Source: Planctomycetota bacterium
Lineage (GTDB): Bacteria > Planctomycetota > UBA1135 > JACQFD01
Assembly (NCBI GenBank): GCA_016792805.1
Contig: JAEUHX010000069.1
Location: forward strand, 26,703 to 90,702
Length of the DNA stretch: 64,000 nt
Reading direction: 5' to 3'
Below the pieces are notes generated by a model, which searched no databases, was not told the origin of the DNA, and saw only the letters and a list, made by a program, of their open reading frames with translations. The position numbers and the translations under genes were made by a program. Each line of letters opens with the position of its first letter. Within the stretch, counting starts at the first letter, position 1. Below are positions 6,501-14,440 of this stretch, one piece after another.

Positions 6501-8390
6501 TCAGCTCTCGCTTCGTGCTGCTGCCTGAGCGCGGCTCACGGCGCTTGCTGCGGCTTCCTCGCCGAATTGTAATGCTACCAGCGTTGCATACAGCCCGTTG
6601 CGGCGGAGAAGCTCATCGTGGCTTCCGAGCTCGCGCAGCTCGCCTCGGTGCAGCACCGCAATCCGCGTTGCCTCGCGCACCGTCGAGAGCCGATGGGCGA
6701 TCACAATCGACGTGCGTCCGCGGAGCAGTGCGCGGATCCCCGATTGGATGCGCTCCTCCGTCTCCGTGTCCACATTTGCCGTCGCCTCGTCGAGAATCAC
6801 CATCGCCGGCTCCGCCGCGAGCGCCCGGGCGAATGCCAATAATTGCCGCTCGCCCACGCTGAATGTGACCCCGCGCTCGGCCACGGGGGCGTCGAGCCCC
6901 GCGTCGAGCGCGCGATCGGCCGCAGTGCCTGGCGGTGCGAGCCGCTCCACGAAGGGTGCCGCGCCCACGATCCGCAGTGCTTCCTTCGCGCGGTCGCGAG
7001 TCACTTCCGGACGCCACAATGCCAAGTTCTCGAAGACCGTGCCCGCGAACAGAAATAATTCCTGCGGCACGAATCCGATCGACGAACGAAGATTTTTGAG
7101 GTCATGGCGCCGCACGTCGACGCCGTCGACCAGCACAGCCCCCTGAGAGACCTCATAGAAACGCCCGAGCAGCGAGGCGATCGTCGTCTTGCCGGCACCG
7201 GTTGCGCCGACGAGAGCCAGTGTTTCGCCGGGGGCCACGCGCAGTGAGAGTCCCTTCAGCACCGGCGTCTTGCCGTCGTAGGAAAAATGAACATCCCGGA
7301 GCTCGATCTCTCCCCGGATGCGCGTCGGCGCCGCGGCGTCGGCGGGCGTCTGAATCGCCGGCTGCTCATCGAGGAGCCGGAAGATCCGTTCCGCGCTCGC
7401 CATGGCCGACTGTAAGACATTATATTTTTCCCCGAGCTCTCGCAGCGGATTAAACAGAAACTCGAGGTAGAACCAGAACTCCAGGAACATCCCGCGTGTG
7501 AGCCGCGCGCTCTCCACTCCCTGGGCTCCCATAAAGAGCACGCCCGACTGGTCGAGTGCGATGGCACCTTCCACCAGCGGGAAGAAGATGGCGAAGTAAA
7601 AGACTGTCTTGATGTTCGCCGCGAGGTATCCGGCCGTGATTCCCTGAAATTTGCGGGCAACTTTTTCCTCTTTTCCGAAGACTTGCACGACGCGGATGCC
7701 CGCAATGGCTTCCTGTAGGAATCCATTACTTTTGCCGAGCCACGAGCGAACCTCGCGGAATCCGTCGCGCGCGTGCCGGCGGAACCAGAGCGACACGAGT
7801 GCTAGGAGCGGTGCAAGCCCGACGGCGACGCAGCCGAGCCGCCAGTCGCGCGCAATCAAGAGCGCTGCGACGCCAACCACCTTCAGCACGTCGTAGACGA
7901 CCGTCGCAAGTCCGGACGTGAAGAGTTCCGAGACGTTCTCGACGTCGTTCGTCACGCGCGTTACGAGCCGTCCGACCGACTGGCGGTCGTAAAATTGCAG
8001 CGGCTGCCGCATCAAATGTGCGAAAAGTGACTTCCGAAGGTCATAAATGACCTCCTGGCCGCCGCGCGCGAGGCACACTTCCTGCAGATATCGAAAGAAC
8101 CCGATCGCAATCACCGCCGCCACGAAAACCCCGACGTAGGGAGCGATCGCCTCGAGGGCCGACTGGAGCGGCGGCGTGCCGGAGGTGGCCGCCTTCGAGT
8201 GGGCATCGCCGAGCCCGTCGATCAGCCGCCGCCAGAGGCCTGGGATCGAGATCTCGACGGCGAAGAGCACAAAAAGCAGCGCCGTCGCGCCGCCGAACAG
8301 GCGCATATGCGGACGCGCGAACGGCAGGATGCGTCTGAGAATGCGCCGGTCGAAGATGCGCCCGCTGATCGTGTCGTCGTGCTCGATCAT
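6501..8390 (-). CDS. ABC exporter half-transporter with canonical catalytic Glu (heterodimer subunit)
   Basis: 629 aa, fused six-helix ABC_membrane domain (about residues 20-330) and nucleotide-binding domain (about 370-600). Walker A is GATGAGKTT. Walker B ends ILDEATANVD with the catalytic Glu. The signature is FSVGERQ rather than LSGGQ. The H-loop is in IVIAHRLS. Start ATG 8390 overlaps the upstream gene's stop by 4 nt (ATGA), implying translational coupling. The partner carries LSGGQ but an Asp instead of Glu, exactly the reciprocal pattern of heterodimeric exporters (TM287/288, LmrCD type) with one degenerate ATP site. Substrate is unknown; drugs, lipids or peptides are all possible. The N-terminal ORF extension upstream of 8390 is low-complexity and rejected. 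Confidence 0.88.
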   Translation of the reverse strand: MIEHDDTISGRIFDRRILRRILPFARPHMRLFGGATALLFVLFAVEISIPGLWRRLIDGLGDAHSKAATSGTPPLQSALEAIAPYVGVFVAAVIAIGFFRYLQEVCLARGGQEVIYDLRKSLFAHLMRQPLQFYDRQSVGRLVTRVTNDVENVSELFTSGLATVVYDVLKVVGVAALLIARDWRLGCVAVGLAPLLALVSLWFRRHARDGFREVRSWLGKSNGFLQEAIAGIRVVQVFGKEEKVARKFQGITAGYLAANIKTVFYFAIFFPLVEGAIALDQSGVLFMGAQGVESARLTRGMFLEFWFYLEFLFNPLRELGEKYNVLQSAMASAERIFRLLDEQPAIQTPADAAAPTRIRGEIELRDVHFSYDGKTPVLKGLSLRVAPGETLALVGATGAGKTTIASLLGRFYEVSQGAVLVDGVDVRRHDLKNLRSSIGFVPQELFLFAGTVFENLALWRPEVTRDRAKEALRIVGAAPFVERLAPPGTAADRALDAGLDAPVAERGVTFSVGERQLLAFARALAAEPAMVILDEATANVDTETEERIQSGIRALLRGRTSIVIAHRLSTVREATRIAVLHRGELRELGSHDELLRRNGLYATLVALQFGEEAAASAVSRAQAAARSES

Positions 8391-10186
8391 GGGTCCGCAC
8401 TCCCGTTCCGGGCCACGGCCGTCTCGGCTTGGAGCGGCTCCCCGTCGTGGGCGAGACGTTCTTCTAATTGTTGTCTCTGCCACAATTGGGCATACCGCCC
8501 TTTGCGCGCCAGCAGCTCGCCATGGGAGCCCTCCTCGACGACGCCTCCGTCCTCGAGCAAGAGGATCCGGTGGGCGTGTTTCACCGTCGAAAGGCGGTGG
8601 GCGATCAGCAGCGTCGTCCGCCCGCGCGCAGCATCCTGCAGCTGTCCGAGGAGGCGCTCCTCCGTGGAGGAGTCGACCGCAGAAAGGCAATCATCGAGCA
8701 CCAGGATCCGCGGATCGGAGTAGAGAGCGCGCGCGATGGAAACCCGCTGGCGCTGCCCGCCCGAGAGCGTGACTCCGCGTTCTCCGATCTCCGTCTCGAA
8801 CCGCTTGGGAAAGACCGACACATCGTCCTCGATGCAGGCGTCGGCGGCCGCGCGCGCAACGCGCTGCGCGTCGGCGGGGCCATTCTCCGAGAAGGCGATA
8901 TTCTCGGCGATTGTGTCGCTGAACAAAAAGTGATCTTGAGGAACGTACCCGATCGCGCCGCGCAGGCTGCGGATGGCGAGGTCGTTCACGTCGGCGCCGT
9001 CGACGAAGAGCATTCCCGGGGGCACCGGAAAGAACCGCCCGAGCAGCATCGCGAGCGTGCTCTTGCCGGAGCCCGTGCGCCCGACCAGCGCGACTGTCTC
9101 CCCGGGCGCAATCTTGAAGCTCAAGTTTTTGAGCACCGGTGGGCGGTCGGGGGCGTACGAAAAAGTAAGGTTCTTCGCTTCGATCGCTCCGCGGATCTCC
9201 GCCGGGGCACTGGCCCGCGGGCTGTCGACGATCTCGGGCTTCGTATCGAAGACCTCGTTCAGCCGCTGCGCGGCCGCGCGCGCGCGCGGGTACATGCCTA
9301 CCATCCAGCCCACGACGAAGACGGGCCAGTAGAGCCGAACGGTATAGTCAGCAAAAAGATAAAGATCTCCGACAGTAGCTTTTCCTAAATAATAGAAGAC
9401 GCCTCCGGTCGCGAAGAGAATCAGCAGCGTGACATCCTTCGCCCCCGAAAAGAACACATTGGAGAGAGCGCGCGCCGAGATGGCGTCGAGGCTCACCGAG
9501 CGGTATCGCGCGCTGACTTCGTCAAAGGAGCGCTCGGCGGCCTCCTCGCGCGCGAACGACTTCACAACACGCACCCCGCCGAAGACTTCGTTGGCGCGGT
9601 CGCTCATGGCGCCGACCGCCTTCTGCTGCGCCTCGCTGACGGCGTGGAGCTTTGGCGTCAGCTTGCGCACCGAGACCGAAAGCACGGCGAGCGAGATTCC
9701 GATCGCCACGAGCATCGCCGGCTGCACCTGCGACAGGAGGATGAGCGCCATCGGGATGCGCAGCAGTGCGTCGCCGATGTACATCGACCCCGGACCGAGG
9801 AACATGCGCACCGCTTCCACATCCTGCGTCGCGCGCGAGATCAGGTCGCCCGTTTTTGTGCGGTTGAAGTACGGGAACGAGAGCGATTCCAGGTGCGCGA
9901 AGAGGTCGTTGCGGAGGTTCGCTTCGACCTGCCGCGACGAAGTCACGAGGAACCACCGCATCCCGAAGCGGAAGACACCCTTCAGCGCCGCGAGGCCCAG
10001 GTAGAGCGCCAGGGTCGGCAGCAGAAAGGACTCGACCGGCTCCGTCCCGAGCTTGTCCAGGGCCCCGCGCACGACCCACGGCAGCTGCAGGTCGATGAAT
10101 GCGGAGGGAACGAGGCAGAGAAATCCGATGAGGAGCCGGCGTTTCTCTCGGGCGAAATACGCGAGATAGCGGCGGAAGACGTTCAC
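8387..10186 (-). CDS. ABC exporter half-transporter with degenerate ATP site (heterodimer subunit)
   Basis: 599 aa if started at GTG 10186 (MNVFRRYLAYFAREKRRL), the point where homologous exporters begin; an ATG at 10261 would add 25 unconvincing residues. Six-helix membrane domain (about 15-310), then NBD with Walker A GRTGSGKST, signature LSGGQRQRVSIARAL and Walker B ILVLDDCLSAVD. The residue after Walker B Asp is Asp, not Glu, as in the non-catalytic subunit of heterodimeric exporters. First gene of a two-gene operon with 6501-8390 (4-nt overlap). Acts in the cytoplasmic membrane. Confidence 0.87.
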   Translation of the reverse strand: MNVFRRYLAYFAREKRRLLIGFLCLVPSAFIDLQLPWVVRGALDKLGTEPVESFLLPTLALYLGLAALKGVFRFGMRWFLVTSSRQVEANLRNDLFAHLESLSFPYFNRTKTGDLISRATQDVEAVRMFLGPGSMYIGDALLRIPMALILLSQVQPAMLVAIGISLAVLSVSVRKLTPKLHAVSEAQQKAVGAMSDRANEVFGGVRVVKSFAREEAAERSFDEVSARYRSVSLDAISARALSNVFFSGAKDVTLLILFATGGVFYYLGKATVGDLYLFADYTVRLYWPVFVVGWMVGMYPRARAAAQRLNEVFDTKPEIVDSPRASAPAEIRGAIEAKNLTFSYAPDRPPVLKNLSFKIAPGETVALVGRTGSGKSTLAMLLGRFFPVPPGMLFVDGADVNDLAIRSLRGAIGYVPQDHFLFSDTIAENIAFSENGPADAQRVARAAADACIEDDVSVFPKRFETEIGERGVTLSGGQRQRVSIARALYSDPRILVLDDCLSAVDSSTEERLLGQLQDAARGRTTLLIAHRLSTVKHAHRILLLEDGGVVEEGSHGELLARKGRYAQLWQRQQLEERLAHDGEPLQAETAVARNGSADP

Positions 10187-10376
10187 TTGGTGGGGCGCCC
10201 GGAGGAATGGGCAGAGTAAACGCGCGGTCGGCAGCTGGCAGGGGCCGGAGCGCGCTCCCACCCCGCGAACCGCCGCGCTTGCATTGGCGAGTGACGGGGT
10301 CGGCCGGCGGCTCCCTTCCTTTGCGCTGGCTAAACGCTAGCTTCACGCCCCCTTCAAGCCTGGGCCTCGGCCCGGG

Positions 10377-11045
10377 ATGGCGCCTCCCGCATTCCCGATG
10401 TGGCTTCAACGACTGATTCGCTGGTTTCTCCCCGAGGAAGGGCGCTTCTACGACTACATCGAGGCGGCTGCTGTCGCCGCCGATAACGCGGGCCGCCTCA
10501 TTGGCGAGCTCACGCGCGCCCCGAACCGCGAGCAGCGACTCGTCCTCGTCGAGCGAATTCGCGAAGCCGAGCACGACGGCGACCGCGCCATGAAAGAGAT
10601 GGCCGACGCCCTCGACCGCACGTTTGTCACTCCGATCGACCGCGAGGATCTGTATCACCTTACGAGCAAGATCGAGAGCGTGAGCGACTTCATCTCCGCG
10701 ACTGCCAATTATCTCACCGTTCACAAAATGGAGGAGATGCCGGAGGGCAGCAGGGAACTCGCCGACTTGATCGGCAAGGCAACCTCCGAATTCCTCCGCG
10801 CGAGCAGGATGCTGCGCGACCATCGCAATGCCGACCAAGTGCGCGCCGCATGCCGGGCGCTTCATTACATTGAGCACGAGGCCGACGTGATTTTCCGGCT
10901 TCGTCTCGGCGATCTCTTCGAAAATGAGACCGACGCGATCCGCCTCATCAAGCACAAGGAGTTCCTGGAAGGGCTCGAGAATGCCGTAGACCACTGCGCG
11001 GCCGTCGGTACCTCCATGGAAGCGATTCTGATTAAGAACGCATGA
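10377..11045 (+). CDS. DUF47 (PhoU-like) regulator of phosphate transport
   Basis: 222 aa, all-helical DUF47/PhoU-like protein. Recognisable parts are FYDYIEAAAVAADNAGRL, the helix-2 acidic motif REAEHDGDRAMKEM, the FVTPIDREDLYHLTSKIESV block and a C-terminal LKNAVDHCAAV-like helix (here LENAVDHCAAV). DUF47 proteins typically accompany Pit-family phosphate permeases and are thought to modulate them through metal-bound helical bundles. The stop overlaps the start of the pit gene by 4 nt (ATGA), so the two are co-translated. Start ATG 10377 taken; ATG 10398 (MWLQRL) is an alternative 7 codons in. Confidence 0.88.
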   Translation: MAPPAFPMWLQRLIRWFLPEEGRFYDYIEAAAVAADNAGRLIGELTRAPNREQRLVLVERIREAEHDGDRAMKEMADALDRTFVTPIDREDLYHLTSKIESVSDFISATANYLTVHKMEEMPEGSRELADLIGKATSEFLRASRMLRDHRNADQVRAACRALHYIEHEADVIFRLRLGDLFENETDAIRLIKHKEFLEGLENAVDHCAAVGTSMEAILIKNA

Positions 11046-12055
11046 CGACGCTCACGCTGCTGATCCTCGTCATCCTTGCGGGGCTGCTCTTCGATTTTAT
11101 TAATGGCTTTCACGATACCGCCAACGCGATCGCCACGGTGGTCTCGACGGGGGTGATGCGCCCGCGCACGGCGGTGCTCATGGCGGCGGCGCTCAATGTG
11201 TTCGGGGCGCTCTTTGGAACGGCCGTCGCTTCGACGGTGGGCAGGGATACGGTCGACCCCGCATTTGTCACGCAGTCGATGGTGCTGGCGTCGCTCTGCT
11301 CGGCGATCGCCTGGAATCTATTTACTTGGTATTTTGGGATTCCCTCCTCCTCTTCGCACGCGCTGATTGGCGGCCTCGTCGGGCCTGCTTACGCCGTGGC
11401 GGGAGCGAGGGCGATCCGCTCCGCCGGCGTCGAGAAGATGCTGACGGCGCTTCTCGTGAGCCCGCTTTTCGGGTTTCTTGCCGCGTTCTTCGGAATGGTG
11501 ATTCTGTATTGGTGCCTGCGGCGCGTCTCGCAGTCGCGCGTGCAGCACCTGTTCCGGAAACTACAGCTGGCGTCGTCGGCATTTATGGCGTTTTCCCACG
11601 GGGGGAACGACGCACAGAAGACCATGGGCGCAATCACCATGGCGCTGCTCGCCTATGAGGCGGGCACGCGCGGCGGCTCCCCCGACGGCAAGTTCGCCGT
11701 GCCTTCCTGGGTCGTCATCGCGTGCGCGATTGCGATGGGCGCCGGTACGGCGTGCGGCGGCTGGCGCATCATTCACACGATGGGCTCTAAGATCTTCAAG
11801 CTGCGCCCAATCCACGGGTGCTGCGCCGAGACGAGCGCCGCTTTGGTGATCACGGGAGCGACGCACCTCGGATTCCCGGTGTCGACGACCCACTGCATCA
11901 CGAGCGCGATCATGGGAGCCGGCGCAACGACGCGCCTCTCGGCGGTCTCGTGGGGAGTGACGCGGCGAATTCTGTGGGCTTGGGTGCTGACGATCCCGAT
12001 GACTGCGGCGCTCGGCGCCGCGCTCTTCTGGGTCTTCCAACAGATGGGGCTGTAG
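11042..12055 (+). CDS. pit: PiT-family inorganic phosphate transporter
   Basis: 337 aa, about 10 membrane helices. Both PiT signature halves are present: DFINGFHDTANAIATVVSTG near residue 20 and FSHGGNDAQKTMGAITMALL in the second half. So are the IPSSSSHALIGGL and GFPVSTTHCITSAIMGAG loops typical of the family. It would move phosphate (as metal-phosphate) with protons or sodium across the inner membrane. It overlaps the upstream DUF47 gene by 4 nt, the standard partner pairing. It converges with the M28 peptidase gene, with 43 bp between stops and no clear terminator. Confidence 0.92.
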   Translation: MTTLTLLILVILAGLLFDFINGFHDTANAIATVVSTGVMRPRTAVLMAAALNVFGALFGTAVASTVGRDTVDPAFVTQSMVLASLCSAIAWNLFTWYFGIPSSSSHALIGGLVGPAYAVAGARAIRSAGVEKMLTALLVSPLFGFLAAFFGMVILYWCLRRVSQSRVQHLFRKLQLASSAFMAFSHGGNDAQKTMGAITMALLAYEAGTRGGSPDGKFAVPSWVVIACAIAMGAGTACGGWRIIHTMGSKIFKLRPIHGCCAETSAALVITGATHLGFPVSTTHCITSAIMGAGATTRLSAVSWGVTRRILWAWVLTIPMTAALGAALFWVFQQMGL

Positions 12056-12098
12056 AGATTCGCCCCGGCGGCGCAAGCCCTGGGATGGGGAGGCGCTC

Positions 12099-14321
12099 CT
12101 ATTTCGCGGCTCCCTTCGATTCCAACAATTCCGCGGCGGCGGCCACTCGCTCCGTCAGGCGGCGAGCTTCGGCGAGGAACTTCGCCTCGTCGCGAGGCGC
12201 CTCGAAGAGCGACTCGTGGAGTCCCGGCAGCATGAGCGCTGCATAGCCCGCGTGCAGCCCGGGAGCTGCATACAGATGACGATAGAAGGGGCGCCCGAGC
12301 AGTCCCTCCTTCGAGAGCAGCTCGCGCTCGAAGCGCAGCAGGCGAGAGTTTACAGAATCGAGGACCCCGGCATCGGCGGCCTCGAGGGCGCGCTCCGCGT
12401 CACTCTCCATGGCATTGGCGGCGGAGATGAGCCGCTGCGCTGCAGCCTTGAGGTCATCGACGGCCTTGCGGCGCTCTTCGTTGGGCTTTTCGGCAGGACG
12501 GGCTTGGGCATCTTTGCGCAGAAGATCCTCGAGGTGTCCGAGGATCGCCGTGCCCGTGGCAGAGGGACGGATCGGTAACAGATCGGCCTGCGAGAATCGA
12601 AGTAACAATACCGAGAGAATCCGGGCCAGCGCCCGGTGCGACTCAAACCCGGGGTCGCCGAAGCGCTCCATCCAAAAGAAGTCATCCAGCACCGAGTGGT
12701 AGACGCCGTAGGGGCCACCGAAGCCGAGGTCGATCGACGGAACGCCGAGGTGGTGCTGGAACGCGGTGTAGTCGGAGCCGCTCCCGAGATCCGCAACGCG
12801 CGGCGCCTCGCCGTCGCCGCCGACGTAACCCGGCTCCGCGGGCGCCTTGCGCGCGCGATCGCGCTCCGACCAGACGTCGAGGACGGAGCGACGCTCCCGC
12901 GGCGCTTCGACGGCCGCGGCAACCTCGCGCACAATGCGCGCCAGCGACGGAGCTGCCGAAGCGTGAAAATTGGCTCCGCTCACGCCGGAATCCACATTCA
13001 CATAAGCGACGGCCTTCTTGCCGAGCTCCGCGGCGAGCTCCTCGCACCATTCCGTCGAGCCGACGAGGCCGTATTCCTCGGCATCCCACGAGCAGAAGAC
13101 GATGGAGCGCTTCGGGCGGAATCCTTGATCTTTCAATTTTCCAAGCGCCCGCGCCGCCTCCAGAAGGGAGGCCGTGCCGGAATTGGGATCGACGGCGCCA
13201 TGCACCCAGGCGTCGCGGTGATTCCCCACGACAATCCACTCATCGGGGTTTTGTGTACCTGTCCAGCGCGCAATGACGTTGTGGATGAGCTTGTTCTCCC
13301 ACTCGACTTCGACCTGAACGCGAACGCGCGCCGGCCCAGGCCCCGTGTGATACGCGAACGGCAGACCGCCCTGCCAGCCCTCGGGAACGTTGGCGCCCGA
13401 GAGGCTCTCGAGCAGCGGCTTGGCATCCTCGTAGGAGAGCGGAACTGAGGGGATCCCCGGCAGCACGGCGCCGGGGGTGCCGACGCCGGTCACCGCCGCC
13501 TGCTCGATGCGGCGCGAGCCCTTGGAGGAATGCCAGCCCGGCGAGAGCGGGTCGCCCGGAGCAATAAACATATATCCGACGGAGCCGCGCTGCACCGCGC
13601 TCTCGGGGCGCCACGGCCCGCGCGGGAACACGTCGCCCTTCACATATCCGTCGTCGGCGGGATCGCTATAGATAATGACCGCTTTCGCGCGGCGCTCCTC
13701 GGCTTCGCGCACCTTCACGCCGCGGTAGCATTTGCCGTAACGCACGATCACCACTTTTTCGCGCACGTCGACCCCGAGCTCCCGCAGACGCTCATAATCC
13801 TCGGGCATCCCGTAGTTCGCGTAAACGAGGTCGGCCGTCACTGTTCCCGACGGAGAATAGCCGTGGAAGTGGGGGAGGGCCGCATTGGTGAAGGAGTCCT
13901 TGTCCCACGGGTGGCCCGCTTCTTTGAGCTTGGCCTTCACCTCCTGCGGCTCGACCATGGTGACCTCAATTTTCTTCGGCGTATTGAGGAGCACTTCGTA
14001 GCTCACAAGCTCCGCGTTGAACCCATACTCGAGCAGCCGCGAGCGCACATAGTCCGCGAGGACCTTGCCCTGCTCGCTTCCCGCGGGATGCGGATCCTCC
14101 GTAAGGACGCGAAGGAATTGGCGGCATTGCTCCGCCTTGGGGATCTCCAGGACCTTGGCCTCGAGCGCCCGCTGGTCGGCGGCCGAGCGCGCCGAGAAGC
14201 CGCGCAGGCGAGCCTGGCCGCCTTCCTGGATCGCTGTGGGCGACGGAGTGGCGGCCAGTGGGCTCGCGAGCGCGAGCGCCGACGCCGCCAAGCTAAGGAG
14301 CGTTGCGGTGCGCAGTTCCAT
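12099..14321 (-). CDS. Secreted M28 metallopeptidase, glutamate carboxypeptidase II type
   Basis: 740 aa. A signal peptide (ATLLSLAASALALASPLA) is followed by a PA-like insert (about residues 150-310) and an M28 catalytic domain with GNHRDAWVHGAVDPNSGTAS, SWDAEEYGLVGSTEWCEE and YGVYHSVLDDF. These supply the His, bridging Asp, catalytic/ligand Glu pair and terminal His of a di-zinc site. A C-terminal helical domain resembles the transferrin-receptor dimerisation domain. This is the domain order of human GCPII/PSMA and of its bacterial secreted relatives. It probably trims C-terminal residues or dipeptides from extracytoplasmic peptides. Another secreted peptidase follows directly upstream (14441-16579), same strand, so both may serve peptide scavenging. 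Confidence 0.9.
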   Translation of the reverse strand: MELRTATLLSLAASALALASPLAATPSPTAIQEGGQARLRGFSARSAADQRALEAKVLEIPKAEQCRQFLRVLTEDPHPAGSEQGKVLADYVRSRLLEYGFNAELVSYEVLLNTPKKIEVTMVEPQEVKAKLKEAGHPWDKDSFTNAALPHFHGYSPSGTVTADLVYANYGMPEDYERLRELGVDVREKVVIVRYGKCYRGVKVREAEERRAKAVIIYSDPADDGYVKGDVFPRGPWRPESAVQRGSVGYMFIAPGDPLSPGWHSSKGSRRIEQAAVTGVGTPGAVLPGIPSVPLSYEDAKPLLESLSGANVPEGWQGGLPFAYHTGPGPARVRVQVEVEWENKLIHNVIARWTGTQNPDEWIVVGNHRDAWVHGAVDPNSGTASLLEAARALGKLKDQGFRPKRSIVFCSWDAEEYGLVGSTEWCEELAAELGKKAVAYVNVDSGVSGANFHASAAPSLARIVREVAAAVEAPRERRSVLDVWSERDRARKAPAEPGYVGGDGEAPRVADLGSGSDYTAFQHHLGVPSIDLGFGGPYGVYHSVLDDFFWMERFGDPGFESHRALARILSVLLLRFSQADLLPIRPSATGTAILGHLEDLLRKDAQARPAEKPNEERRKAVDDLKAAAQRLISAANAMESDAERALEAADAGVLDSVNSRLLRFERELLSKEGLLGRPFYRHLYAAPGLHAGYAALMLPGLHESLFEAPRDEAKFLAEARRLTERVAAAAELLESKGAAK

Positions 14322-14440
14322 GGGGGCGCGATGCTACTTCCCGCGGCACGCCAATTCCTCGAAGTGGTTTCGACCGTGTGGCGCAGCGCGCGCGGGACGG
14401 GCTGCCCCTCGGCGCTGCGCTGGCCCGCCGCGACGCCGGC

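Noticed and set aside
9522..10994. 490-codon minus-strand ORF covering the DUF47 gene and the N-terminal part of the ABC exporter
   Set aside because: It is antisense to the DUF47 gene and shifted from the exporter frame; it has no motif support and shows the Arg/Pro/Ala bias of high-GC shadow frames.
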